Source: Hymenopus coronatus
Taxonomy: Eukaryota; Arthropoda; Insecta; Mantodea; Hymenopodidae
Length of the DNA: 64,000 nt
Direction of reading: 5' to 3'
Assembly (NCBI GenBank): GCA_030762935.1
Contig: CM060887.1
Span: 9,664,501 to 9,728,500 of the forward strand
Numbering within the stretch: position 1 is the stretch's first letter; each line of letters opens with the position of its first letter. The position numbers were made by a program, and so were the translations under genes. The notes below the pieces were generated by a model, which saw only the letters and a program-made list of their open reading frames with translations, made no database searches and had not been told where the DNA came from. This document shows positions 47,665 to 60,458 of the stretch, piece after piece.

Positions 47665-47993
47665 TTAAAAATCGGATGTGTTCCATTTTCATAACTTTCT
47701 TTACATCTCTGTGACAAATTATTGCTAGTAAGCTTATTCTTCTATTTACTTCATAATAATCGAGATAAAATTAGCAGAAATAGTCTTAATTGCTTTGCTG
47801 TAAGTAGAAGCAAAATATTAGAATAATCTAGGCTAAAACGATAGTCAAATCCTTTAAAAGGTGGTTGCTATGTGGTTGAAATCCGTTTCTATGCAGGGCC
47901 AGGAGTTTACAGCTTTCTGTGTGAAAAAAAATTTAAGTGTTTTTAAATCTGAAACAAATAACAAAGAATATCTCATAAATGGCGAATTCAACG
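47665..47993 (-). repeat. R850 3' third, minus orientation
   Basis: From TCGGATGTGTTCCATTTTC to GGCGAATTCAACG, where the next copy begins in the A run. Confidence 0.85.
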
Positions 47994-48164
47994 AAAAAAA
48001 TCTGATGTTTTCCATTCACATGACTTTCTCTACATTTCTGCAACATTGCTATGTGACTGAAGTTTCTTTGTTGTATGGACAGGAGTTGACAAATTCCTGT
48101 ATGAGAAAAGTATAAGTTTTTAAAGCTGAAACCAAAAACAAAGAATATGCCAAAAACGATCAAC

Positions 48165-48225
<61 letters not shown>

Positions 48226-48764
48226 ACATAAATTGTGTCTTTTAATGTGCTCTACATTTTTTGCGTGTTAAGTTTTTGTCCATGTCTTACTGTTTAGCAG
48301 TTATGCAAAATTCCGTAAAATGCATCCAGAATAAAGTAGTCTTCAAAGGATACTCCCAGAAAATTTAAGATATACCTTTTATTTGTCAGGTAAATATCTT
48401 TAATATACGAAATTTTAATCAAAATCGTTAGAGCCATTTTGAGAAAATCAAAATTTTCGACAAAAGTTCCATGTAAAGGGTAGTTTCGGGTGGAGGGATT
48501 TTTCTCAAAATCTTCGTGTCGCATCCCTGGAACACACCAAACCTAAATACCAAGTTTGGTATTTAACGGTTTTTCGTTTTTGAGCTACGCTGTCCACAGA
48601 CACACACACAGACACACAGACGGACCTTTTTGTAAAAATGTTTTTTTTTTTGGATTCAGGGGGACCCAAAATATGTATTTCCGGTGAAATCTTGGTATCG
48701 AATTTTTTGGTGCAATGTAATACCTTCTCTATACACTATGTACATAGTACGTATAGAGAAAGTA
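47994..48764 (-). mobile_element. R850 element with deletion and (AT)n, minus orientation
   Basis: Both termini are intact. A deletion near 48043 joins CTGCAACA to TTGCTATGTGACTG. An (AT)n run at 48168-48222 replaces the normal A-run/TATATAAC stretch. Confidence 0.92.
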
Positions 48765-49116
48765 AACAGTTTTAAAGGTCTTTCAATTATATCGGCCGTG
48801 AAAGCTTTCTGGTAGGTAGAATAACACAAGTTCAACTTTTAGTCTTTTGTTGCGTTTTGTGTTAAACATCCTACATATATTTGAAGCAGTGAAGCGTACG
48901 ATATTTACTCCCTTACATTACAGCCTCTTAATCTTTCCCCCCATTCATCTCAATTGTGTGGCATTCCTTTTCATGCTTTTATTCTCAGCATTTATTCTGA
49001 CCGCATTCTCCCATTACTTTTCTGCTTTGCCCTTGTTTTGTTTTTGTTAAGAACGTTCCATTTGCCTTTTTTTTTTTATTTTTTTTTTTTAACAGTCTGT
49101 TACTCTTTATTCCTTT
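48765..49116. other. Unique stretch, nothing recognised
   Basis: Pyrimidine-rich, with long T runs at 49069-49090. Confidence 0.45.
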
Positions 49117-50076
49117 TTTACTTTCTCTACACGTACCATGTACATAGTGTATAGGAAGGTATTGCACTCCACCGACAAATTCGATATCCAGATTTCACCG
49201 AAAATATATGTTTTAGGGTCCCCTGTACCCAAAAAAAAAATTAGAAAAAGGTCCGTGTGTGTCCTGTGTCTGTGAACAAGATAACTCAAAAACGATAAGT
49301 CGGTAAAATACCAAACTTGGTATTTAAGTTTAGTATCCTGCAGGTATGCGACACGAAGATTTTGAGAAAAATCCACCACCCCAAACTACCCTTTACATGG
49401 AAAAATTTTAAAAAATTTTGATTTTATTAAAAATGGCTGACGATTTTGATTAAAATCACGTATATTATTTGCACCCCCAATAAAATGTACATCTTGAATA
49501 TTCTGGGAATAGCTTCTGAAAACCTCTTTATTCTGAATGAATTTTGCCGAATTTCGCCTAACTGCTAAACCGTAAGAGATGGACAAAAAGTTACCATACA
49601 GAAAATGTAGAGCACGTCAAAACTGACAATATACTTATCATACATTTTTTTCGAGGTGTTGATCGTTTATGAGATATTCCTTGTTATTAGTTTCCGCTTT
49701 TCTCATACAGGAATTTGTCAACTCCAGTTCATACAAACAAAGGAGCTTCAACTACATAGCAACCGCTTTTGACTATCACTTTAACCTATGGTACTCCCTT
49801 ATTTCACTTCTACTGACAAGGAAGCAAGTAATAAGACTATTTCTGCTAATTTTTTCTCGATTGGCATTAAGTAAATAGAAGCATAAGCTTTTTAACAATA
49901 ATTTGTTGCTGAGATGTAGGGACACACACACGGACCTTTTTGTGAAAATGCTTTTTTTTTTAATACAGGGGACCTTAAAACATATATTTCCGGTGAAATC
50001 TCGGTATCGGTTTTTTGGTGGAGTGCAATACATTCTCTATACACTAGGTTCATAGTGAGTATAGAGAAAGTAAAAA
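49117..50076 (+). repeat. R850 plus copy fused to a minus 5' fragment
   Basis: The plus copy 49117-49919 has its palindrome but stops at GCTGAGATGTAG, losing the terminal hairpin. From 49920 a minus 5' piece (GGACACACACACGGACC) runs to AGAGAAAGTAAAAAA at 50076. Confidence 0.88.
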
Positions 50077-50941
50077 ATCTGCTGTGTACCATTCACATGA
50101 CATTCTCTATATCCCTGAAACAAATTATTCTTAAAAAGATTATACTTCTATTAACTTCATACTAATCAGTAAAACATTACCAGAAATAGCCATATTACTT
50201 ACTTCCTTGTAAGTAGAGGTGAAATAAGGGAGTTCCATAGGTTAAAGTGATAATCAAAAGCTGGTTGCTATGTCACTGAAGTTCCTTTGTTTGTATGGAC
50301 AGCAGTTGACAAATTTTTGTATGAGAAGTGTACAAGTGTTTCATAGCAGAAACCAAAAATAAGGAATGTCACAAAAACGACGAACTCCACAAAAAAAATG
50401 TATATAACATAAATTGTGTGTTTTAACGTGCTCTACATTTTTTGTTTAGTAAGTTTTTGTCCATCTCTTACGGTTTAGCAGTTATTCAAAATTTAGTAGA
50501 ATTCATCCAGAATAAACTACTCTTCAGAGGCTATTCCCAGAAAATTCAAGATATACATTTTATTTGTCAGGTAAATACCTTTAATATACGAAAATTTAAT
50601 TAAAATCATTAGAGCCATTTTTGAGAAAATCAAAATTTTCGAAAAAAATTCCATGTAAAGGGTAGTTGGGGGTGGGGGGATTTTTCTCATAATCTTCGTG
50701 TCGCATCCCTGGAAGATACTTAACTTAAATACCAAGTTTGGTATTTTACCTACTTTTCGTTTTTGAGTTATCGTGTTCACGGGCACACGGACACACACAC
50801 GGACCTTTTTCCGAAAATGATTTTTTTAGATAAAGGGGACCCTAAAACATATATTTCCGGTGAAATCTCGGTATCGTATTTTTTGGTGGAGTGCTATACA
50901 TTCTCTATACACTATGTACATAGTGCCTATAGAGAAAGTAA
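50077..50941 (-). mobile_element. R850 element, complete, minus orientation
   Basis: From ATCTGCTGTGTACCATTCAC to CCTATAGAGAAAGTAAAAA, all landmarks present. Joined head to tail with the minus fragment on its left. Confidence 0.93.
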
Positions 50942-52508
50942 AAATTAGCAACGTGCCCCTATGTGTGTGCCTGTGGATAACATAGCTCAAAAACGAAAAG
51001 TCCTTTAAATACCAAATTTGATATTGAATTCATCATTTTCCAAAGATGCGACACAAAGGTTTTCAAGAATATCCCCCACCCCTAACTATCCTTTACTTGA
51101 AAAAAAATTGAAAAAATGATTTTGATCAAAATACAGTAAGTTGAAAATATTAAATGTCAAATAAAACGTTTGTCTTGAATTTTCTGCAAATAGCTTCTGA
51201 AAACTACTTCATTCCGGATGACTTTTGATGAATTTTGCTGAATAATGCATTTATGGTAAACTGTAAGAGACACACAAAAACTTACTACACAAAAGATACA
51301 TATCTCGTTAAAACAGAAAATTTACGTCATATAGGTACATTTTTACTTTCTCTATACGTGCTATGTACACCGTGTATAGAGAAGGTATTGCACTCCACTC
51401 AAAAATTCGATACCGATATTTCACCGGAAATACGTTTTGAGACCTCCTGAATCCAAAAAAGGCATTATTAGAAAAATGTCTGTATGTCTTTCTGTCTGTC
51501 GATCTGTGTGGGCAGCATAGCCCAAAAACGAAAAGTCCGTTGAAAACCAAACTTGGTATTTGGGTTTGGTATATTCCAAGGATGCGACAGGAAGATTTTC
51601 AAGAAAACCCCCCCACTCCCCACTACCCTTTACATGGAGCTTTTTTTCGAAAATTTTGATTTTCTAAAAAATAACTAACGATTTTGATTAAAATGTCGTA
51701 CATTAAAGATATTTACCTGACAAATATGTATATTTTGAATTTTCTAGGAATAGCCTCTGAAGGCTACTTTATTCTGGATGAATTTTGCGTAACTACTAAA
51801 CCGTGAGGGATCTGTAAAAACTTAACCCACAAAAAATGTAGAGCACGTTAAAACACACAATTTATGTCATATGCCTTTTATTTCGTTGAGGTGATCGTTT
51901 TTGAGATATTCCTTGTTTTTGGTTTCAGCTTTGAAAAACTTATACTTTTCTCATACAGGTGTTTGCCAACTCGTATCCATACAAACAAAGGAACTTCAGT
52001 CACATAGCAACCAGCTTTTGACTATCCCTTTAACATATGGTACTCCCTTATTTCGCTTCTACTTACAATAAAGCAAGAAATAAGACTATTTCTGCTAATT
52101 TTTCTCGATTAGCATGAAATAAATAAAAGAATAAGGTTATTAACAATAATTTGTTACAAAGAAATAGAGAAAGTCGTGTGAATGAAGCACATCAGATTTT
52201 TTGTGGAGTTGACCATTTCTTCTTATTCGTATCAGTTTAAAAGGCTTAAACTTTTCTCATACGGGAACTTGTTAAATAGTGGCCAAGCAAAGAGTCGGGT
52301 TTCAATCCCATAGCAACCACATTTTAAAACATTTGACTATCGGTTTAGTCTAGTGTATTCCCTTATTTCCCTTCTACTTATAAGGAACTATGTAATAACA
52401 CTGTTTCTGTTAATATTTATCTCGAATTGGGAAATAGAAGAATAAGCTTTTAAACAATAATTTGTTACAGAGATGTAGAGAAAGTCATGTGAATGTAACA
52501 CAGCTGAT
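50942..52508 (+). mobile_element. R850 host copy (plus) carrying a nested plus R850
   Basis: Host blocks 50942-51339 and 52198-52508 join at ATATAGGTACA/TTTTTTGTGGAGTTGACC. The host lacks its palindrome, is diverged, and ends GTCATGTGAATGTAACACAG. Confidence 0.9.
51340..52197 (+). mobile_element. R850 copy nested in R850, same orientation
   Basis: Complete copy from TTTTACTTTCTCTATACGTG to GTCGTGTGAATGAAGCACAT plus CAGAT, placed in the host T run before CGTGGAG. Confidence 0.93.
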
Positions 52509-53334
52509 TTTTGTTATTAGATTTATATATGGAGTTATTGTTCAGTGAGGCTATTTTCATATATTTTAATATCTAAGGGTGTACAAACCGTGTCAAGAAG
52601 TTTTGATTTGTTAGAATTATGTTTATATACATATACCCATTTCTCTATAAGGTTTTTAATCATTTGCAGTTTGCTACTGGATGCACATTTTTGGGAAAGA
52701 ATATTGTAATATATTGGACATATGGAAATTCAAAATTACCTAGCGTATCCATATATATGACCTGCAATATTTCAAAATAAACTCTGACAAAACGAAGCAG
52801 AAATAAAACGTAATTACAAAAATAAATATCCAAATACAGAAATATGTATCTAGCTGCGAAGTCCATAAATAATTCTATTTAGCACAGAGTATCATATAAA
52901 ATGCATTAAATTTGTATTTATACTTTAATGTGTATACCCTCTCATTGAAACAGAGGATTCTAGCTTTGGAGAATAATTTTAAATGTCGGAGTTAAATTAT
53001 TGTTTTGTGGATCTTGTTGATAGAAAGCGAAGCATCCCACAATGCCAGTTTAATAATTGATGAGCAGTCAAATAAGTTTGAACATTGCTTATGGCTGTGT
53101 TAATATTGACAGCATTATAAATCTAATTGTAATGGACTGGTTAGTTTACAGTGCTCGAAGGGATTAGTTTACTAGCTTGATCATTTTATTGAAAAATGTT
53201 GCTACACCAATAATTATTACATATACCTTGTACTGCCTATGTCATTTATTAAACCTCTACTAAATTAACCTTAAGGCATATCTAATATGTTGTCCATCTT
53301 CTTCACTGCAGGCGTTAGGCATATCTGCCTGTTT
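52509..53334. other. Unique AT-rich stretch
   Basis: Nothing coding. 53205-53300 resembles 54910-55005 (CTAAATTAACCTTAAGGCAT), one on each side of the following R850 composite. Confidence 0.5.
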
Positions 53335-54902
53335 CGTCTTCGTATTCCATATGTAGATAAACATTAGCAGAAATGGTTTTATTACTTAGTTTCTTATAGG
53401 TAGGACGGAAATAAGAGAATACCATAGGCTAAAGTGATAGTCAAAAGCCAGTTGTTATGTGATTGAAGTTCCTTTGTTTATATGGACAGGAGTTGACAAA
53501 TCTCGTACGAGAAAAGTATAGGCATTTTAAAACTGAAATCAATAAAAAGGAATATCTTAAACGGCAACTCCACGAAAAAAATGAATATTACATAAATAGT
53601 GTGTTTTAACAAGCTCTACATTTTCTGTTAAGTAAGCTTTACTTTCTCTATACGTACTATGTACATAGTGTATAGAGAAGGTAATGCATTGTACCATACC
53701 AAGATTTCACCGGAAGTACATGTATTGAGACCACCTGAATCTAAAGAAAGCATTCTTAAAAATGTCCGCGAGTGTCTGTCTGTGTGTGTGTCTATGGGCA
53801 GCATAGCTCAAAAACGAAAAGACTTGGTATTTAAGTTCAGTATCTTCCAAGGATGCGATATGAACATCCACCTCCAACTACCCTTCACATGGAAAATGTT
53901 TCGAAAATTTTGATTTTCTAAAAAATTTGATTTTCTAACGATTTTGATAGAGATATACATTAAAATATATACTTGACAAATAATATGCATATCTTGAATT
54001 TTCTGGAAATAGCCTCTGAAGACTACTTTATTCTGGATGAATTTCACGGAATTTTGAGTAACTGGTAAACCGTAAGAGATAGACAAAAACATACCACACA
54101 AAAAATGTATAGCACATTAAAATCCACTATTTATATTATATAAATGTTTTTCGTGGAGTTGGTCATTTTTTAGATAATTCTTGTTTTTTTTTGTTTCAGC
54201 CTTAAAAAACTTATACTTTTCTCATACAGGAATTTGTCAACTCCTGTCCATACAAACAAAGGAACTTCAGTCACTAGCAACTAGCTTTTGACTATCACTT
54301 TAACCTATGGTACTCCCTTATTTCGCTTCTTCTTACAGGGAAGCAAGTAATAAGACTTTCTGCCAATTTTTTTCTAACTTAGCATGAAGTACATAGAAGC
54401 ATAAACTTTTTAACAAACATTTATTGCAGAGATATAGAGAAAGTCATTTGAAGGATAATATCAGATGTTTTGTCTAACACTTACGGTTTATCAGTTATGC
54501 AAAATTCCGCAGAATTCATCCAGAATAACCATGTCTTCAGAGGCTATTCCCAGAAAATTGAAGATATACGTTTTGTTTGTCATATAAATATCTTATATAT
54601 AAGAGATTTTAATCAAATTCGTTAGAGCCATTTTTGAGTAAATCAAAATTTGGAGGTGGGGGAATTTTCTTGAAAATCTTCGTATCGCATCCTTGGAAGA
54701 TACCAAAGGTTTTTCGTTTTGGAGCTATGCTGCCTCCGCCCCCCACAAACACACATATACGCACACGCACGGAGGGTTTTCTAAAAATTTTACTTGTTTT
54801 AGAGCGTCTCAAAACATGTATTTCCAGTGATATATCGTTATCGAATTTTTGAGTGCAATAGAATACCTTCTCTATACATAATACCTGTAGAGAAAATAAA
54901 AA
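53335..54902 (-). mobile_element. R850 host copy (minus) split by a nested plus R850
   Basis: Host blocks 53335-53637 and 54470-54902. The host lacks its 3' end and ends at a worn palindrome (CTCTATACATAATACCTG). Confidence 0.88.
53638..54469 (+). mobile_element. R850 copy nested in R850, opposite orientation
   Basis: Starts TTTACTTTCTCTATACGTAC; the 3' hairpin is partly lost (GTCATTTGAAGGATAATATC). Inserted in the host T run of AAGTTTTTGTC; host resumes TTTTGTCTAACACTTACGG. Confidence 0.9.
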
Positions 54903-55059
54903 CTGGTGGAGAAATAATTATTATCTACCTATAGCTTACAATATTTATGTCATTAATTAAACCTCAACTAAGTTAATCTTAAGGCATATCTAATCCACTA
55001 TCTATTTACGTCCATTTTCTTTGAATTAACTTTTCTTCTTCACATCTTCGTTTTCCATC

Positions 55060-55215
55060 AATTATTGCCATCTTCTTCTAGGACGCCCTACATCTCTTCC
55101 TCCACGAGGATTGTGTCTCCTAATTCAGGTCGACATATTTTCTTCACTCATTCTATCCCGGTGTCCTGTACAATGTCGTTCATATTCTTCTATTTTGTCT
55201 TGTAATTTATATATG
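55060..55215 (-). pseudogene. LINE-type reverse transcriptase C-terminal scrap
   Basis: The minus strand encodes HRDRMSEEN, then after a stop RRHNPRGGRDVGRPRRRWQ. The PRG.RDVGRPRRRW pattern is typical of the end of non-LTR (endonuclease/reverse-transcriptase) ORFs in insects. Short and broken. Confidence 0.55.
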
Positions 55216-55240
55216 ATTATTTCCTCATGAATTGCTACTT

Positions 55241-55368
55241 CCTCTACAGGCATGTGTATAGAGAAGGTATTGTAATGCGAACAAAAATTTTATAACGAGA
55301 TTTCACCGAAAATACACGTTTTGAGACTCCTGATTCCAAAAATAAATCATTTTTAGAAACATGTATGT

Positions 55369-55405
<37 letters not shown>

Positions 55406-55786
55406 TGTGGGCAACATAGCTCAAAAACGAATATTCCGTTAAACACCAAACTTAGTATTAAGGTTTCCTATCTTCCAAAGATGCGACACGATGATTTTCA
55501 AGAAAATCCCCCACCCCAACTACCTAACACGTGGACAAAATTTCGAAAGTATTGATTTTCTCAAAAATGACTAAAAGATTTTGATTAATATCTCGTATAT
55601 TTAGGATATTTACGTGACAAATAAAATGTATATGTTGATCTTTCAGGAACTAGCCTCTGAAGACCTCTTTATTCTGGATGATTTTTATTGAATTTTTCGT
55701 AACTGGTACACCGTAAGGGTTAGACAAAAACTTAATACACAAAAAATGTAGATCACGATAAAACACAGTTTATATCATATACATTT
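55241..55786 (+). repeat. R850, plus orientation, 3' part missing
   Basis: From a worn palindrome (CATGTGTATAGAGAAGG) with long (GT)n at 55370-55404 to ATCATATACATTTTT, where the next copy starts. Confidence 0.88.
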
Positions 55787-56653
55787 TTACTTTCTTTAGA
55801 CGTACTATGTACACAGTGTATAGAGAAGCTATTGTAATGTACTAAAAAATTCGATACAGAGATTTCACCGAAAATACATGTTTTGAGACCCCCTGAACCA
55901 AAAAAAAACTTTTTATAAAAATGTGCGTGTGTGTATGTGTGTGTGTCTGTTAGCAGCATAGCTCAAAAACAAGAAGTCCGTTTAAAACCAACCTTGGTAA
56001 TTAGGCTTGGTATCTTCCATTGATGCGACACGAAGATTTTCAAGAAAATCCCTCCACACTCCAACTACCTTTTACATGGAACTTTTTTTCGAATTTTTTT
56101 ATTTTCTCAAAAATGGCTCTGACGATTTTGATTAAAACATCGCATATTAAAGATATTTACTTGATAAATGAAATGTATATCTTGAATTTTCTGGGAATAG
56201 CTTTTGAAGACTACTTTATTATGGATGAATTTTACGGACTTTTGCATAACTGCTAAACCGTAACAGGTGGACAAAGCTTAATACACAAAAAATATAGATC
56301 ACATTAAAACACACACTTTATCTAATACTCATTTTTTTCGTGGAGTTGATCGTTTTTGAGATATTCTTTGTTAATGATTTTAGCTTTGAAAAGCTTATAC
56401 TTTTCTCATACAGGAATTTGTAAACTCCAGTCCATACAAACAAAGGAACATCAGTCTCATAGCAACCAGCTTTTGACTATCACTTTAACCTATGGTACTC
56501 CCTTATTTCGCTTCTACTTACAAGGAAGCAAGTAATAAGACTATTTCTGCTAATGTTTTCTCGATTAGAATGAAACAAGTAGAAGCATAAGCTTTTTAAC
56601 AATAATTTGTTGCAGAGAGGTAGAGAAAGCTATGTGAATGTAACACATCAGAT
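55787..56653 (+). mobile_element. R850 element, complete, plus orientation
   Basis: From ACTTTCTTTAGACGTACTAT to GCTATGTGAATGTAACACAT plus CAGAT. Inserted at the T run where the upstream copy breaks off. Confidence 0.93.
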
Positions 56654-56671
56654 TTTTTTCGCTTTTTTTTA

Positions 56672-56821
56672 AAATTTGTGTCGCATACTTGGAGGATAAT
56701 AAACTAAAATACTAAAGTTGGTGTTTAGTAATCTTTTCATTTCTGGGCTATGTTGTTCATAGACATAGACACACACACACACACACACACAAACACACAA
56801 GGACCTTTTTCTAAAAAGGTG

Positions 56822-56852
<31 letters not shown>

Positions 56853-56945
56853 TACTCCGGAGACCCGAAAAATTTCTGGGAAATCTCTGAATGGAAATTT
56901 AATGTGGAATACAGTACCTTATTTACGTGGTAGAGAAACTAAAAA
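56672..56945 (-). repeat. R850 5' fragment, minus orientation
   Basis: From TTTGTGTCGCATACTTGGAG to GTGGTAGAGAAACTAAAAA, with (CA)n at 56765-56790 and an inverted (GT)n plus T run at 56818-56855. Confidence 0.85.
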
Positions 56946-57481
56946 GTCTTCAGTGCATAATCGAGCATAAGTACAGGTGTCGAGAAATCCGCTGTATTCC
57001 ACAAAAGGCAACCAGGTGAAGTTGGTAGCTACACCCATACATAAGAAAAGCTAAGCGTCTTCACTTATGTAACACGGCCCCAAATTCCGACCAGATGTGA
57101 TTTTGTCCGTGAACATCTCGCACATGTGTCACGTAAGGGGTAGCTATACCACTTTCTTTTTTAACTAAAAGAAACAGACTGTATATATTAATCTAGGGGT
57201 ACATCCCGGGGGAGATTTACCTGCACAGCTGCTTCCCCCGCGCTCCTCCCCAATCTAAATTATTGCCGGGACCAGAGAAACCCTAAATCTTTTGTTGCGG
57301 AAAAAACCTGTGCGACTTCCCTGTCACGTGGTGTCATGTGAGACTCCGTGACAACATCGTCTTATGTTTTATGTAATATGCTCACTGTTTCTTCTTCACA
57401 TATAATAATATGCAGCTCAGATACTCTCCAAGTATTTCCCATCAATTATTGAAATAATACCGTTTGATTCTGAAATTAAGT
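56946..57481. other. Unique stretch, nothing recognised
   Basis: GC-richer around 57200-57300; no ORF of note. Confidence 0.45.
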
Positions 57482-57718
57482 GTATTACTTTCTGTACACG
57501 AATTATGTAATTGCACAGTAGATATTGTATCCCACCAAAAAAAGGAACTTCAGTCACATAGCGACCAGCTTTTGACTGTCACTTTAACTTATGGTACTCC
57601 CTTATTTCGGTTCTACTAACAGGGAGCAGGTAATAAGACTATTTCTGCTATTTTTTCTCGATTAAATGAAATAGAATAATTTGTTGCCGAGGTGTAGAGA
57701 AAGCCACACATCAGATTT
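57482..57718 (+). mobile_element. R850 short internally deleted derivative (237 bp)
   Basis: 5' end (ACTTTCTGTACACGAATTAT) to CCCACCAAAAAAAGGAACTTCAG, where the A run of the front joins the AAAGGAAC block of the back; normal continuation to AGAAAGCCACACATCAGAT. The 3' hairpin has lost an arm. Confidence 0.88.
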
Positions 57719-58255
57719 TTTCTCTGTGAACAACAACAACAACATTAAATATAAAATATTGGTTTCAGAGTTTTATTTTGTGTCAAACTTGTTATGAGGA
57801 ATTTGATATGAGTATAAAATGGCTCTACAACTGTAGCTTCATTTTAGAAAATATTGCTGTGCTCGCCGCGTTGTTGCTGTTAATTTAATGGCAGAAAACA
57901 AGGAACGGTATCGTAATTAATGAACCGTGCTGTGGGCTGAATATTTTCCTGAGTCTCGACATGAGTCGTTAATTGATTTCGTTAGCCTGAGGCGAGCGAG
58001 CGCCCGTCTTTTTCTTCTTCTGCTCTCTTCTCCCCTTGATATTATGTGTGTTTTGTGCCGATATTAACGTTTTCGAGTGTTCTACATACAGCGAGCCCTG
58101 GACATCCTTGTTACGAGGTTTGAGTGCGTCGCCGACGGACACGGTCTTGTCTTGCTTAATAACATCAGCGGAAACTGCTCACATACAGGCTAATCCACAA
58201 ATTTCCAGATCGACCCCACAGGTTGTACCACCTTATGTGCTCCATCATTACGACA
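57719..58255. other. Unique stretch, nothing recognised
   Basis: A pyrimidine-rich block at 58000-58040 precedes a 101-codon ORF (58036-58341) that runs into the satellite unit; no domain, probably not a gene. Confidence 0.4.
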
Positions 58256-58414
58256 ACAGGTTTAGGAATGCTTTGTCGCGTAAAGTCAAAACTTCGCGTA
58301 ACTACTGCATAAATATTTCAAGGTGTTATTCAGGTGAGTAATTTCAGTGGAATATTTTATTGTTATTCATGTGCCACGGCGGAGGTTACTTTTAAGCTTT
58401 GTGATAGGTCCTTA

Positions 58415-59304
58415 AGCCGATGTCCCATGGTCAAATATTTTGGTCCAATACTCTTCAAACTACAAATTGGATCGTGGAACATCGGATAATTTCATTGTAT
58501 ACAATTTCCGTCCTATTTTTTGGTCCAATTCCAGTTTGCTACAACAGAATAATATTTGGTCCAAACGTATGAAATCGACCAATGGGTGGTAATGACGTAA
58601 TAAGATGGCAGCTAGCGTTGGGTCTTCTTTCCAGCCAACGTGATTGTTTGTGTGAAGCTTTGCTGTATCTTGTACACTTTGTCCTAAATAATAGGGTTAT
58701 AGTAGCTGAGCTATTGTTGAATTACACATTTTTGTGCGACAGATTTATGAAATAATGACTTCGGTATTAATAATCCCTACAAATGTATTTTATCGGATCC
58801 ATTTGTATCTAACCTTCTTTTCTCAACAAAATATAAAAACGCTACCTTAGATTTGCTGGTTTGGACTGCCTCATATTTGTGTCTTGGCGAGTGATTTTTG
58901 CCTCAACAGGGCAGCAACTTTCAAACAAATGTTCGCCCATTCTAAGGAAGTTAAATAATTTACAGTGTCAGAAACAAGTTCATTTTACAACATATGTAGT
59001 ACACCTCTTCCTTGGCTTGCATTCCTACGTTCCAGCCATGGTCAGGTCCACCAACACCTCTTTATTGATTTTTTTCTTTCTATTAGAATATGCTCTTGCA
59101 ATGGATACATAAACTAAGCTTGCGACATTGGACGTAAATAATTGTGGATCAGCAACCTCCACCATTTTCTATCAGCTGTTCATGTGCATGCGAAAAATAT
59201 TTGGACCAATACACACTCCCGTGGGAATGGTACGGAGAAACTGTACACAACGTCCACGTTGTATAAAATATTTTGGACCAAATTTTGACCGTGGGACATC
59301 GGCT
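58415..59304. mobile_element. Non-autonomous TIR element with TTA duplication (Harbinger-like), 890 bp
   Basis: TIRs AGCCGATGTCCCATGGTCAA (left) and AGCCGATGTCCCACGGTCAA (right, reverse complement), continuing with TGGTCCAA. The 3-bp TTA flanks at 58412-58414 and 59305-59307 fit the PIF/Harbinger TWA target. The empty site is visible in the next satellite unit (GGTTCCTTACTCTTTT). Inner ORF 58861-59112 has no known domain. Confidence 0.9.
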
Positions 59305-59703
59305 TTACTCTTTTCGACTTTGGAATGCTTCGTCGCGTCAAGTCAAATTCCGCACAAAAACTTTGCATAACTGCTGCATAAATATTTCTAGGTGTTATTC
59401 ACATGGGTAATTTCCGTGGAATATTTTATTGTTATTCATGTGCCCCGGGTAAATTCCGCATCAGGTGAAGGTTACTTTTAAGCTATGTACTGGTTCCTTA
59501 CTCTTTTCGGCTTTGGAATGCCTTGTCGCGTGAAGTCAAATTCCGCACAAAACTTCGCGAAAATACTGCATAAATATTGCCAGGTGTTATTCACGTGGGT
59601 AATTTCCGTGGAATACTTTTATCGCTATTTATGTGCCACGGGTAAATTCCGCCTCAGGTGGATGTTACTTTTAAGCTGTTCCGATTTATATGGTTATTCC
59701 TTA

Positions 59704-60458
59704 TGCTACATTCACAATGAAATGCAAGCGTAGACGCAATGTAAGCGTAAGAGTTTGGAATTATATTATTTAATGTAAGCATTCACATACAAACACGCAA
59801 GACGCAACGCAAGAGTTTGCTAACTCTAAATGTTATCCTTGCGTTGCGTGCAAAGAGAATAAAGTCTTTCTTTTGTGTATGCATTACCTATGGAATTAAC
59901 AACAGACGATCGCACTAAATAACATTACAGGGCCTGCTGTACATGCATGCTCTTCTATTTGGCCGTGCAGCGCCATTTCTAATCTCCCTCAAGAGCTTAT
60001 GACAGTCTGCTTGCGAATCCTTCCCTAATTTAATGGATGTAACTATCATCTGTGTCTAGGTTTCTTGGCTCTTATAAATCGAAGACGCAGAGAGATAATT
60101 CTACTTCATTAAATGTGTAGCTTTATCACTTTTTGGAGTCTCTATGCTTGTACTATTTTCAATAATTTTGAATGAGCAAATTATTGTGACGTCACTGCCT
60201 GAGCTTCAGTTGTTAGTATGCAAGATTTATATATTTATTTGTAAAAGATTGAGTGCATCTTCTTAAGGGTATTATTGGTTATGTTACTCAATTTGAAACT
60301 TGCGGTGCGCTTGGAAGATATCCGTATTTAATTTACAGCTCCAGAAACCCGTGCCAACTTCTTGCGTTGCGCTTACCATTGCATTGTGAATGGACTTCCC
60401 TTGCGCTTGCGTTTATGCTACATTACGCCTGCGCTTGCATCTCATTGTGAGCGTAGCA
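59704..60458. mobile_element. Second TIR element with TTA duplication (Harbinger-like), 755 bp
   Basis: TIRs of about 44 bp, left TGCTACATTCACAATGAAAT, right (reverse complement) TGCTACGCTCACAATGAGAT, both running on through GCAAGCG. TTA flanks at 59701-59703 and 60459-60461. Subterminal GCGTTGCG/ACGCAAG motifs repeat inside. No transposase. Sequence unrelated to the 58415 element. Confidence 0.9.

Noticed and set aside
58320..58345. Splice donor CAGGTGAGTAA after the ORF 58036-58341
   Set aside because: It lies in the 193-bp satellite; the other units have different bases at this place (CACATGGGTAA, CACGTGGGTAA), so there is no sign of an exon boundary.
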